A DNA stretch of 64,000 nucleotides, from NCBI RefSeq assembly GCF_963576545.1, contig NC_083644.1, positions 28,029,393 to 28,093,392 on the forward strand. The letters run 5' to 3'. How positions within the stretch are numbered: position 1 is the first letter of the stretch; every line of letters starts with the position of its first letter. The notes under the pieces were generated by a model. The model had not been told where the DNA came from, made no database searches, and was given only the letters and a program-made list of their open reading frames with translations. Shown one piece after another: positions 39,063-63,359 of the stretch. The stretch is from Limanda limanda. Its lineage: Eukaryota > Chordata > Actinopteri > Pleuronectiformes > Pleuronectidae. The position numbers were made by a program, and so were the translations under genes.

Positions 39063-41880
39063 CTAACCCCTGCTCCAGAGCTGTCTCTACCATCTGTCGG
39101 ATAATGCTGAAGTTCTGAGTCTGTGTTGGCCATTGCTATATCCTGTGTGCTGTTGTATACTGGGGCCGTAGGTTGAGGATAGCAGATGCAAACAGGCTCA
39201 ATAAACTAATTGGGAAGGCAGAGGAAGTATTCCTGACTCTGATTGTGAATAACATTGATATAGAGAGAACTTTGTGGGAGAGAGCTAAACAGAGCTAAAC
39301 ATAGGGCTAATATTATAGGGATTCAAAAGTAAATGGACACGACCACCAGGGAAAACACAATGTACCTGCTGATGTATGTGGGTCAGAAACTTTAAACACT
39401 GATGGCAAATGATTTTACAAAATATTGTAATTGATGATTTCTTTGACTTTATGTCTGCCCTATCACTTTTGAACCCCTAAAATTTGGGCAATATGTGTTT
39501 AAAGGATAAAATGTCAAACAACCAATGGTCTTTGCTGTATATCAATACCTGTACAGTCAAGAGCACCTTACTCCTTCAAAACTACTGCAAACAAGTGGTA
39601 AGTAACTTTATATTAGGGAAGTCAATGACCTTTTTATTTCTTCATTTTAATGATAATAAAAACTGTGAACAACTAACTGGGTACTGGAAGAGCGCATACT
39701 TCTGCTAAGGATAAAACGCTATTTCACCATGTAAAATAATGTGAGAATAAAAATCCTGTGTCAACAGTTAATCCCAGTCCACCACAAAATGTATTGGGTT
39801 CTTCTTTGGGAAATGCCCCATCTCTTCACAAGATCAATTCAGTAATTTTGAGTAATCTTCAAAGTAAACAAAACATAATTTCCTCGGTTCCTAGGTAAAC
39901 ATTTTTGATTGTTTAAAGAGATACTAAATATGATCTTAGTTTTACTTAAAAAATATATATTGTTCCACCCAAAGCACGATCAGTAATTATGTTTTTCCAA
40001 ATGGCTGCAATATTGTTATGTATAAGACTGGATTGTGAAAAAAATCAAATTGTCCATGTGGAAAATAAATATAAACTGTGTCCCAACTCAGGGCCGATTC
40101 ATTTTATTTATTTATTTTAAAAAAAAAAGAGCATGCACTTTACAAGATTATTGTTGAAAGCTAGTTCACATCTGCAGTCCATTGGCTCCAAAAACAGCTG
40201 ACTGAACTTTCATGCCTGAAGAAGGAAGTATCCAACAGATGGATCTTTCCTGGGCCACCATATCCCAGGATTAATTTTATGGTGGTGATGATTCCAACTA
40301 ACTGTAGTTCTGAGGGCTCTGCAAACTGAGGCATCAAATACATAAATGTTTGTTTTTTTCATATTGGGTAGTCCTAATCAGACTGATGTGTGTTCAAGAG
40401 TTCATAACACGGTGAACCTTTAATGGAGATTAACATCACTTTGTGAACAAAAATAATGTTTTACAGCTGTTTCTTGTGATGATTGTGTGCAGCAATAGGG
40501 ATTTTGGGGCCAGTGGGTGTCACATTACCTGCAATAAGTGACTGTTGCCGCAGTGTAGTGCTGCTCATTGAGGAGTTTCATGTTTACACAGCCAACCTCT
40601 CTGAGACTAGGCCTCACCACCACCTCCTTAAGGCCCTTATTATGTCAGGTTATTGTGCTTTGGTGGTGGAAAATGTCCGTATTGGAATAAAACAACACAG
40701 ATCACACAGCTCCTTTGGACCTCCGAGGGTAGCTTGTGTTTGTGTAGCTGGCATCAAATAAGTAATAGTTTGCAAGATTGAAATGAGTGCTAATCACCAA
40801 GTATAGTGTACTTGGTGATTTATCTTAAAGAACCCTGGTTAGACAGATTAAGATTCGGATTAAGATAGCCATGTGTAGAAAAAATACATGTACACAAATA
40901 ACAACAACAAATATGTAGTATTTATTAGTCCATCAAAGTATGTATCATATCCCAGTTTTAATATCATGGTGAAGGGACACACCAGGAGCAAGATAGAGCT
41001 TATACACTAATATCAACAAAACCAATAACATTTAAGATAACCCTTATTATTATGTACCTTCACATTCAAGTAAATAAGTAACTGACTTAACAGTTCTTTG
41101 TAGCGCTGTCAGAATAAAGGCAGCAGATAAGACTGGGCTGTTTATCTGTGTTATGGGCACCTCTGGTGGTGACAGACAACCAGAGCAGCTCATTCATGTG
41201 AGGCACAGTACAGAAGCAGGAACAGCAACTTTCACTGAGTAAAATAATCAAACACAAGAGTCCATGTATGGCATGTGTCCATCGTTTCATTAAATGTTGA
41301 TATTCTAAATGTCCAAAGCAACATTTTATACATTTACCGAAGATTCAGTCTGATATTAGTGCGAATGTTTGGACATTTTTTGATCTCTACTAGAATTCCA
41401 AATGAACAGCATGAGTTCATATGCGTGTATAAACTGGTGGGTTTGAAACAATGCAGAGGGCAACAGGTTACATTTTTCCAAAAGCACTGTGATTGGCTCA
41501 GTCAGAAGGCTGCGGTTTAGGCAATGGATTGAAATGATTATGGGTTGTGGTTTGTGTAAGCCTTGAGATGGTTGCAAAAATCATTTTTAAGTCATTCATG
41601 ACACTTGACAGGAACAGAACCTTTTTAAATGTGTATTTCTGTATGGTTTTGTTTGTCAGTATGTCAGTAAAAACTTTTCATCAGAAAAAAAACCTGATAA
41701 GGGAATCAACAAAACACAGTCCACTTCATATAATGCAATCAAAACACCAGACATTGGTAATGGCTCTCACTGAACTTGATTGGACATATTTATAACAATT
41801 CCTTCATAACATAACAGTGATGTTCTTCAGTGGGATGAGCACTGATAGAGAGAGGGTCACAGGTGATTGATTAAATTTTT

Positions 41881-43424
41881 TCACAAACTGGTTTGTTTAG
41901 TATCACCTCCTTCCAACTCTTCAGCCTTGTTATAGCCCCATCCATCTGCATCCTCCCTGCAACACAAGACAGTAGCAGGCAGACAGGTTAGAGTTTTACT
42001 TTTCCAAAGTTTATTTTAGAGTAATGTGGGAAAATCTGCAAGACAATAATGGATATTCAACTTATTGGGCAAGATTTTAAATGACGTGTCTACATAAGGT
42101 CTCACAGTTGACAAAAGCATATCAGAGCAAAAACCAAGTCATGAGGTGGAAGGAGCTGTCTGCTCAGACTATATGAAGGCACAAATCACGAGGCTACAAA
42201 AACATTCCTGCCACATTGAAGGTCCCAAAGAGATCAGTGGCCTCTGTGATTCTTAAATTCAAGAAGTGTGAAACAACTAGGATTCTTAGAGCCGGCCAAA
42301 CCATTCAGTGGATAAGGACTTGGTAAGACAGGGGACTATGCACCTGGTGCTCACTCTGGCTAAGCTCCAGCGATGCTGTAAGAAAAACCCTCAGAAGGCC
42401 TTACACCACTGCAACTTTTTGGCTTCTTATCATCATGTCAGCACTGCATACCACCTGCGCAATACCATCCCCGAAGTGAGGCATGTTGTTAGCAGCATCA
42501 CAGTGAGTGGTGTTTATAGCTGCAGGGCCAGGGACTCTCAGGGCTGAGGGAAAGCTGATTTGAGCCAAGTACGGACAACAGAGATATCCTTTATAACAGC
42601 CTGGTCATTTAGGACAGGGCTGAGGGTTCACATTCCAACACGACATGACCCTATAAGCACACAGCCAAGATAAAACAGGAGTGGCCTGGACCCAACTCTG
42701 TATGGCTGTAAACTGGGGCCTTTGCTTTTGGATGAGTTCTATTGGATTGAATGATCTTTACTAGAAGAAAGGATGTGTTTGCACTGGAAGCAAAACAAGA
42801 GTTAGCATTGGCATTACTTTCCACCTCTGGAGACAGCTCCTTTTGTTTCTGCTAGAAAACAGCTGTTAATACCAATGTTGGTACTGTATATGCAGCAACA
42901 GCAAGATTTACAAATGACTCCTTTAAGAATGATTTTTCATGTAGGAATTATTTGTAATGGAGCATGTTTACATTCATGTAGGTACTTTTATTTTAGTAAA
43001 GGATTTGACTACATCACCTGTACCAAAATACAAACTTAAAACAGGTGGAAAGCATGACATGAGCGTTGTATGCCTTTGTTGATTAATATGTGACATCAGT
43101 GAACCAGGTAAGTAAAGGATTCTCTCCCAACTGCTGTGGTCAGTTGCTTTGTTGCAGGTTAATGTTAAGGTGAGGTTTGTTGATAAGTGAGGTCTCTGAC
43201 AGTTCACTGTTAATCAGAAGCTTCAGCTACATTGAGCTGTTACGTGTTGCAGAAATGTGAACCAAATATAAGTGTGAACCTATTCTGTCACTTTAATACC
43301 AGATTTAGTACAGTCACTTAAAAAGCAAACATAATTCCTTTTCTCCAACATCATCAATGAAGCTGTGTTTTATAAATTCACCTTAAAAATGCATCCACTT
43401 GTGTTATGTTATGGAAAGTCAACA

Positions 43425-43502
<78 letters not shown>

Positions 43503-43659
43503 TGTGCACTGACCTGTCCTTCCTGAGTAGTCTGCGAACAATCAGGATGGTGAAAACGATGAAAAGGAAGCCAACCACAGCTGTAAGACCAATCAGCCAG
43601 GGCTGAAGAGTCACAGACTGAGATCCTGCTGCTTTCATGGCACTCCGCACATCTGAATG

Positions 43660-43738
<79 letters not shown>

Positions 43739-44476
43739 ACATGTTCTGAAAGACTTATATGAACGATCTAATATTGCATTGAGTGTTGGGGCATAAACCC
43801 GCTCTTTACTTTATACTCACTGTCTTTGCTCATGGCATGTGTCCAGGCAAATGATTAAAGTTCAATCATAAAAGAGCATGGAGCGTGATGATAAGTGCTA
43901 TGACTCGTTTTAAAGCTGATTTGTGATACAATAAAGTGGAAACTGATTAGTGTACCATTTAGTTGATAGTCAATGACAATGATAAGTGCACTGCCATATC
44001 TGGTTTTTGCATTGGATTGTGTGAATCTGCTTGTTTGTGATGACATTTTTTTTTAGTGAGCCATTATAAAGACAAGCAATAGTCAGGTTGTGATGAACAG
44101 GTGAGTTCTTCATCTTGGGTAAGAAATTTGCTCTTTATGTACAGGATCAGTGCAAATGTTAAGTAGAGAGCTGTGGTTTTTCATAAGGTTACAAGAGTGC
44201 ATTAAGTCAACATATTCAGCAGAAACATTGCTTCATTCAACAAAACTTGTAATTTACTAGACAATATTGAAAGTTATGATATAGAATTACATCATTTTGA
44301 GAACGTCTTTGTTTTTTGTTTGTTTGCTGTAATGGGAATCACAATGGAACCTATATAAACTTGTGATTCCCTATCAATACATTAGGAGAAAGGAGAGAAA
44401 AAAAGTTTTTACCTTTTTTAGCCGAGCAGCCGGTGACAGACAGCAGCACAAACAGCCCAAGGAAATACACATCCAT
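41881..44476 (-). CDS. smim24: Small integral membrane protein 24-like, complete
   Basis: Exons in transcript order: 44413-44476, 43514-43652, 41881-41956; phases 1 and 2 join cleanly to give 92 residues. Residues 1-18 (MDVYFLGLFVLLSVTGCS) are a signal peptide, then a short outer segment, LQPWLIGLTAVVGFLFIVFT as the start of the membrane helix (about residues 38-60), a basic stop-transfer RRLLRKDR, and an acidic cytoplasmic tail ending QTSL, a class I PDZ ligand. The LxPWL.GL.AVVGFLFIV block matches SMIM24 and its relative PDZK1IP1; the human protein is longer because of a charged C-terminal extension. Its place next to nfic agrees with human 19p13.3. An extra small exon between 41956 and 43514 cannot be excluded. 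An in-frame ATG 20 codons upstream (44536) is less likely as start because it would bury the signal peptide. Molecular function is poorly known. Confidence 0.85.
42120..42720 (+). mobile_element. Tc1/mariner relic in smim24 intron 2
   Basis: The stretch AAGTCATGAGGTGGAAGGAG, then GGTCCCAAAGAGATCAGTGG, GCAGGGCCAGGGACTCTCAG and ACACAGCCAAGATAAAACAG follow the order of a fish Tc1 transposase gene, with deletions and stops. It lies antisense to smim24. Confidence 0.85.
43427..43506. repeat. (GT)n microsatellite just downstream of smim24 exon 2
   Basis: About 39 GT units on the plus strand, beginning about 8 nt past the exon 2 donor in the transcript direction, where it reads as CA repeats. Confidence 0.97.
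43660..43740. repeat. (CA)n microsatellite just upstream of smim24 exon 2
   Basis: About 38 CA units with a few interruptions on the plus strand. In the smim24 transcript it is a GU-repeat tract ending about 7 nt before the exon 2 acceptor. Confidence 0.97.
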
Positions 44477-44600
44477 CCTGAATACAACACACGAAGCTGA
44501 CTCAACATAGTACAGCAGGACTGGACCTACGAACACACACAGGCACGCCTTACTCTACCTGCGGGCAAAGTTCACAGTCCAGATGGAGGTTGTTGCACAA

Positions 44601-44701
<101 letters not shown>

Positions 44702-45039
44702 TGATGTGGACTCATCAGCAGGTTTCAGTAAGTTCCTGTGTAGTAGCCTACATGCTAAATACCCATGAGCGACTGAGATTGCATAAATGATAATATAATA
44801 ATCCATCCCAGACTGTGTTAATTCACCACACAGAACTTCATTTCACATGAAGTCTGGATAATTGTATTGCTATGACTGTATTAATAGGTCAAGTAGTTCA
44901 TGTTATTTAAGTACAACACAAACTGCAATATTAAATTACATAACTCTAGATTTGACTTTGAGCACTAGATTCTACTTTTGGCCACTCAACCTCAACTGTC
45001 GATGTTTTTGAATGATGTTGTCGGATGTTTGGTTTGTTT

Positions 45040-45175
45040 TGCACCTTAATTTGTGTCTTATGTTGTATCTCTGATGAACAGGTACTTTGTATGTGTTGCT
45101 GCCTGACTTGGCCAGGACTCCCTTGAAAAAGAGATTTCAACAGGACATATTCCTGATAAATAAAGGTTAAATAAA
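45040..45175 (+). repeat. LINE-type 3' tail
   Basis: The series TTGGCCAGGACTCCCTTGAA, AAAGAGATTT and AAATAAAGGTTAAATAAATC is a common teleost retrotransposon 3' end. Confidence 0.7.
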
Positions 45176-45648
45176 TCAAAAACATTTAGGACCATCTTTT
45201 CAGCTTGTGCTTCAGTGGTAAATAATAAATATTACACAACAATAAAATCCATGATTTCCGTTTAAAGCAAATTCGAAAAAAACTCGTTTTTCATATTGTA
45301 TAAACGCTTGAAAAACGACAGACACAAGACCTCGAAGTTAAAGTTAATATTTCAAAAATAAAAGCCATGAGATAGATAGACAAATACATAGTAATACATA
45401 GCCACCAAAATCAATTTTCATCAATTTGTGAATGCATGACAGTGTGTTAATGGGCTTTAAAGATACTTCTGCGCTGGTTTAAGTCTTTTTATATAAAGTC
45501 GGGTTTAAGTCAATAATTGTGAGGCTTTTATTATGAAGGCCTGTTGGCGGAACTGCAACATCGTGTTATCTGTGGCGGCAGGAAGTTGATCGGTTTGGGT
45601 GTGGAGGTAAACGCACTGGTCAGTTTTTCACCGAACACGTTCCCGACG

Positions 45649-57469
<11,821 letters not shown>

Positions 57470-57645
57470 GCCCTGAGCTCAGACCGCTCCACCACCCACA
57501 TCAACACAGACAATTGGACTTGAAGATTCTCTCCTTTGTCAATGAATTTCAATCAGTTTCGATTTTTAATTGTTTCAACCAACAATCTGAATGCTCTTTA
57601 TGTAATTCAGTCCAAAAACGTAAACATGACCAAAGGCACTTCTCT

Positions 57646-57651
57646 AATAAA
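57646..57651 (+). terminator. lrrc40 polyadenylation signal AATAAA
   Basis: First canonical signal after the stop codon, giving a 3' UTR of about 200 nt. Confidence 0.7.
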
Positions 57652-58729
57652 ATTGTTGCTAAGAATTATGAGTGGTGGGAATTTTTTAACAGCGTAGTAG
57701 CAACATTTGATAGACCAGTGGCAGCGTTTTAAGAGGCACAGGGCCATTCAAATAGAACAGCAGCTGTAAGCTTCTAGAATGTTTTACTCATCTAATTAAC
57801 AGTCAGCTAATTGTTGCCAGGTTGCTCCAGGAGGAGCTGTGGATAATATCCTTTTGTGGTGAGACATCACATCTTTACTGACAAGCTATATTGTCTTTAT
57901 CTTGATTTATCCCCATCTGTAGACCGTAACTGTATCAACTTTTTAAGAGCTCACAGCAAAACATGCCATTCTTTGTTCCATTGTTGTAATGCTAATCACG
58001 ATGTGAGCTGAGGAGACTCCAATAGAAAATGATCTCAGACAAAGACAAGACAAATTCCACTTTCACCTCTTCTATAGTTTGTCTTCCATCGTTCCATCAC
58101 TTGACCTGGACCAAGATGTATTACATGCTCTTTGTCTGTAAATATGTTCCTTCATATATTGTATATTATAACAATCACCACCCAGAAGAGGAGGTCAGTT
58201 AAGAAACACAATGTTATACTTTTCCCTGTTTTATATTTATGCTTATACACACACATATCACATCCAATTCCTTTTATGTCTACCACTACTTTGCAGTAAA
58301 CCCTGATTCTGAAATAGTGTCATCACCACCCTGCACAGGATAAGCAGGTGTAGTTGACAATATAGGGAAAATAGGCAAATGAGCAATGGTGAAAGCACTT
58401 ACACAGTTTGGTGTAAACAAGAATTTTGATTCAGCTTTTCTTCCAGCCTGAGTTGACAAAAATAAACAGACTTTCCCTGTGGTGTAAGAAAACAAAGGAC
58501 TCGCAGCAGCAAATGAAACCTGACACCTGATTTCCCAACAGCCTGTTCACATCACACAACTGTGGCCACTTGCATTGTTTATATTGTAATGTCACAATTA
58601 ATGAATTGTGTGTTTTTATGCCTTCGTGCAGGTGACAGCCAGTGGCCAGAGCTACTATGTTTTCATGGTGTCCGTCTTTCTTTTCCTTTCCCATAAAGGC
58701 AATATTTCAAGAGTGCTTTGAGGGAATTT

Positions 58730-59000
58730 ATTCAAATATGGTACAAACGTTCACTTGGACTCAAGGATTAACTGATTAGATTTTGGTAGCCAAAGTTCAA
58801 GGTCATGATGGCTTCATAGAGTATGTTTGTTTAGCTTGAACCTGATATCTTAAGATCAGCTTGAGGAAATATCTTCAGATTTGGTAAAAAGGTTTAATTG
58901 GACTCAAAGATTAACTGATTAGACTTTGGTGCATGGCATCTGAAGTCCAACATCCCAGTGACCTCACCTTCATGTGAATGTGATATATCACGACCGTAAT
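58730..59000 (+). repeat. Tandemly doubled dispersed repeat unit
   Basis: Two units of about 120 bp share TTGGACTCAA(G)GATTAACTGAT and TTAGA.TTTGGT; this motif recurs in fish repeats. Family not named. Confidence 0.6.
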
Positions 59001-59249
59001 AATAATAATTATGTGGTGAAGTGGATCCTAATTGTCGGCAGTGGACAATGACTGTGGATTATCGTGGCATCCAATCTTAATGGTGGATCATGATCTTTCT
59101 GGCTGCTGACCATAGACTATGATTGCAGCAGGACTTCTTGACGTATAGTATTTCTCCTTAGATACTTGACCTTCAAGTATCTGACCTTCAGTTATCCTTC
59201 AAAATGTTTACCCTCATCAATGCTGCTAAAATCTTTATCCTGATGATGT

Positions 59250-59487
59250 TTTCCTCTACACTTGACATCTATTGTACTTCTGTCCTTCCTGGGAGAGGGA
59301 TCCCTCACATGTGGCTCTCTCTGAGGTTTCTACATATTTTTACCTGTTAAAAGTGTTTTTAGTGGTTTTTCCTTACTCTTGCTGAGGGTTACAGACAGAG
59401 GATGTCACACCATGTTAAATCCCTATGATACAAATTGTGATTTGTGAATATAGGCTATACAAATAAAATTTGATTGATTGATTGAAG
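59250..59487 (+). repeat. LINE-type 3' end with TTGATTGA tail
   Basis: Plus-oriented copy of the repeat at 10512-10760: GGGAGAGGGATCCCTCACAT, GTTTTTCCTTACTCTTGCTG and a terminal TTTGATTGATTGATTGA. Confidence 0.75.
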
Positions 59488-59695
59488 AGGACAGATTGAT
59501 CGACCATGCAGCTCAGTAAACAGCTCCTCTCCATGTGAAGGCAGGATCAGTTCTCTGCAGCCTGCTGATCACTCACTCCTACACTTGTGTGGGTGAGTGA
59601 TGGGTGGGAGGAAGTGGAAATGCTGTGAAATCAGATTACATTTAGTCTGTGTGTGAAATACAGGACCTTCAATGCAATGACTGTTTGGAACAAAC

Positions 59696-59701
59696 TTTAT
59701 T
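59696..59701 (-). terminator. ptma polyadenylation signal, distal candidate
   Basis: AATAAA on the minus strand (context TTTCAATAAAGTTTG) about 860 nt after the stop codon; the context is strong and would give a 3' UTR of about 0.9 kb. Confidence 0.55.
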
Positions 59702-60028
59702 GAAACTGTCAACCAGGACAGGTGCAACCTGACAAGCTAAATATTTTTTTCAAAAGTATGAAGAGAGTCTCCAACAGATAATATGACAGTTCTTGTTATA
59801 CAATCCTCAACCACAAAATATTAACCAGTTATCTAAAAAAATAATAAAAACAAATCTGGATACCAGCTTTAATCCATTACTGTGGCTTTGAGGAGATTTG
59901 ATGAGTTCCTGGCTGTATCTTAACAGATTTCAATTTTGACACTCCGGTCACTGAAGACTGATTCTCCTCATTCTTTTTACTGCAGGTATAAACTAACACA
60001 GGTACAATCCAACAAAATCAAACGACTG

Positions 60029-60034
60029 TTTATT
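60029..60034 (-). terminator. ptma polyadenylation signal, proximal candidate
   Basis: AATAAA on the minus strand about 525 nt after the stop codon. Confidence 0.5.
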
Positions 60035-60557
60035 GTTCAACAAAACAGCACAGACATAACAACATTAACATCTGGCCATAACAGACAGACGGTGACAGAC
60101 GGACAGCTGAAACTACCAGTAATACACTATCAGCACTCTTGAGAAGTGCAGAATCAGTTATTTTTCCCATGCCACTAAAAGTCAACACACACCCTGAAGG
60201 AACCCTAAGCAGAACCCTAATGTAATAAAAGTAAGCTGGGGGGAGGGGGGGTGGGGCGGAGGGTGAGGGCGAATGCCTCTGCTTGGCTGATGCAGAATGT
60301 GGACGGCTGATGATAAGTTTGAATCTAAAAGTCCTCAAAGCACCACTTGATACCAAGAAAGATCATTGTTGCAAAATGGCCAACCTCCTTACAGTATTTA
60401 CAAAAATATAAAATGTAAATAAAAATACAAACTAATTCTGTTTGTAAAAGTATTCTTGTTAGGAAGGGAGGACTGAGGTGTTGAAGGTTTGCTGGAAAAC
60501 TGGCTGTCTGTCCTCTCGGTGGTGTCGTCGTCCAGACAGCGGGGCCTTGGCCAAACT

Positions 60558-62789
60558 CTACTTATCTTTCTTCTGCTTCTTGGTTTCAACTTCGTCCTGG
60601 AAAAGAAGACAAACAAGGTGAGACGTGTCATCTCAGGTAAAGAGTTTACAGGTAACCACACCTTCCTCTCCCTCTTCAGCGCTGGACAACTGCCAACATG
60701 CTGGTTTGTCTTTAATGTGGGCTGTGCTGTTTTAAAGTGGAGCTTGGAATTCCATCCTTACAAAGGTTAAATACAGTTTTGACAGTTTTTTCTTTTACAT
60801 GTATTTGCAAATGACACAGGAACATTTAAGAAAACAATACTATAGATGATGTATGTCTTCATAATGGGACTAAAAGGTCATCAGTCACTGTCTTTGTGTG
60901 CCATTAACTATATTGTGCTTCAACAACCATGATGGATAAACATTGATGTCTTACACTGAGGTACAGTGTAGCTTCAGCAGCTTGTTCAGTAAAGTTTGCA
61001 TTAAGCCTGTCAGTTGCATTTATTTCTGATAAATTAACTGATTAAGATTAAAAATCATTCTCTTCTACTGTGACAAAAACAGAATAAGCTGCAAAACTGA
61101 ACACTCCGTTAATAATTCTGAAAATGTTCCTCTATATTTTAATATCATTATTTTTAATTCAGAATAGTACAAATCCAATCAATGCCTGTTACATATATAA
61201 TATACCTATTTGTTGTAACCTACTGTTGCAGATGCACAGTTCACTGACTGAACCATGTCTGCTCTCTGCTCTCTGCTCTGATGGACACATATTGATTTTG
61301 ATATCAAGTCTGTCGTTCAGTGAAAGCTCCAATATCCATGAGCAGTGCATTTGATCCTCTCTTCTGTGCAGACTAAAAGGTGTGTTCCCCTAGTTCTCTG
61401 TTTATACACCATGTGTATCTTGCAGACACTGAGTGGTTAACCATGGTAGCAGAAAACAGTGCGTGTGCCTTGGACAACCCTGCAATTATTTTTTGTTCCA
61501 CTGTTGAAAGTTATGTTTTAATCTTTCATAAACTGGTTAAACATAAATAATGCATAGCACTCACACCAACCCTAACCCTTTTCAGAGGAACTACTTTCTA
61601 TCTAGCAAAAATGCTTGTGGAATATTTTGACCTTGTGTTCTGTAGATGATGAAAAATAACAATTAGTTATTTAGGTCTAATTATGCAAAGTTGCGAGTAC
61701 CTCAGTCTGCACATTATACTCCCTTCACCTCCCCTGTACTGTCACAATGGCAACAATATGGACAAATTTGATAATAAACTCTTGAATCTTGAATTTGAAA
61801 TATGTATGGAAACTCTGCCTCACCTCTTCATCATCATCATCATCATCCTCAGCCGCTCTCTTCCCCGTTGGTACATCAAGGTCGTCATCTTCATCGTCCT
61901 CCTCATCACCTGAACACACAGATCATCACAGTGATTTTGGATAAACACAGTCCTCAGTTTACTTCAGTGTCCTCTCAGTCTGAATTTCTCATACATGCAT
62001 GTCTCAGGTAAACTTTCAGAATATTTATCTCCTAATCACCGGTGAACGAATATGGGTTAAACTCCCCGTTACAGTAACAATGTTGATACCAGTATGGTCT
62101 CAAGGACATTGTGCAGTTTGACAGTCTGGCCACTAGGTGGCACCATAACCCTTCTATTGAATCGATAAGGAATTCACTGAAATAGTGGAAGTTGGTGTAA
62201 ATGAGAGTTTATGCTTTGTGAATAAACTGCTGTACTGTTCTATGGATATGGCCTGAAGACACGGCCAATACCAACCACACTGTGCCGACAAGGTGAGACG
62301 ACCTGCTGTGGTGTCAAAGTGTTGTTTGTTTTCCTGTTGTAAATGTGCAGGTGCTTTCACAGAACGTTAAGGTGATGGTGAATTTGTCACAAGGTACAAA
62401 TAATCATCACACTGAATAAGAATCTAAAACAAAAAAGGTTGCTCCGGTGAAAACATCCTATAATAAAGAATTTAAATCTCACAACAATAGTGTTGGTGAT
62501 CACCAGCAGGTAACACCGTCCTTTTTTTCTTTGTTCAACATGGTATGAAGACACCTACCCTCACCATCCTCGTCGTCGTCCTCTTCTCCTACGTCGTCCT
62601 CCACCTCATTCTCCTGCTCGCCGTTCTCCTCGTCCTGACAGGGGGAGACACAGTTATATTTGTCACCAGCACAGAGACATGGATCATTCGTGTTCTGCAA
62701 GCAGAGAAGCGCTGTCTTACAGCTTTGCCATTGGCAGCAGCATCCTCTCCGTTCTCTGCCTCTTCAGTCTTCTTCTTCTCCTTCAGCTC
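60558..62789 (-). CDS. ptma: Prothymosin alpha, exons 2-5 (exon 1 beyond right edge)
   Basis: Prothymosin alpha is a small, extremely acidic, intrinsically disordered nuclear protein that binds histones, above all linker histone H1, and affects chromatin compaction. Exons in transcript order: 62721-62789, 62559-62634, 61824-61909, 60558-60596. They encode ELKEKKKTEEAENGEDAAAN, an acidic stretch beginning DEENGEQENEVEDD, then a D/E-rich core, LDVPTGKRAAED, and DEVETKKQKKDK before the stop. Phases (0, 1, 0) and exon sizes fit the vertebrate gene. The bipartite nuclear localisation signal (KR...TKKQKK) is kept. The first exon (start codon to about residue 14) was not found before 64000, so the CDS is partial. 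Parathymosin is a less likely alternative because of AENG and TKKQK. The tail ends KKDK rather than the acidic TDEDD of the human protein. Confidence 0.92.
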
Positions 62790-63359
62790 CTGAGAGCAAA
62801 CGTATTCTTAGATACACATGTCACACACTTTTATGAATGAGGCATTGAGTTGATACAAATAAAAGGACAACATGAAATGACCTGGTGACCAAATCTGACA
62901 ATGTGTGACATTCTAAATGTTTTCAGATCAACTTGACTGAGTGTTAGGTCGACATTCAGCCTCTGGCATCAAATTCTATGTCTACGTGTTTCTGTGATTT
63001 TTTCTAATGTTGCATTGTAGTAGTGCATCTATTTCTGTCTCGTACTCTGTCTCTGTGGTCAAACTATGACTGTACTTGTTTCGTCCTCTGTGTAGAACAG
63101 GAAACACTTCATGAAGTACTCAAGCTAAAACCCTTACAGTATATGGCAAATATATTATTTTGATGCTTTGTAAATGGTTGTTTAATGTGGATGTTTAATC
63201 AGTTAATAATCAATATGCGTCACGTTTGTATAGCATTTGAAAAAGTGTGCTGTAAAACACCAAACAAATTAACCGAATGAAAGACATGTATCAATAAAGG
63301 CAATACTTCATAACCCTCAATATCCACCAAAAAAAGAGTTGGTTTGTTTAGATACTCCA

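Larger units (their letters stand above)
37880..39320 (+). mobile_element. LINE relic interrupted by SINE, L2 tail and hAT insertions
   Basis: Left piece (37890-38045) encodes a degraded SIQGVSVEMLVAYKYLGVYV, typical of the post-catalytic region of fish LINE reverse transcriptases. Right piece (about 39062-39310) encodes a degraded RIADANRLNKLIGKAEEVF, the C-terminal region of the same kind of protein. Between them lie a SINE (38046-38264), a poly-T run, an L2-like tail (38400-38460) and a hAT relic (38462-39062), so the order of insertion can be read. Confidence 0.75.
32498..41880. other. Intergenic region between nfic distal exon and smim24
   Basis: No coding exon recognised. It holds a (CA)n array at 33296-33338, a dispersed repeat at 34480-34790, a CA array at 37203-37230, and the nested LINE/SINE/hAT patch at 37880-39320. 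Open frames on both strands at 36302-36655 show no domain. 39320-41880 is AT-rich without recognised features. Confidence 0.55.
57670..59690. other. Spacer between lrrc40 and ptma (convergent 3' ends)
   Basis: No exon recognised. Repeats occupy 58730-59000 and 59250-59487; the rest shows nothing I can name. Confidence 0.6.
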
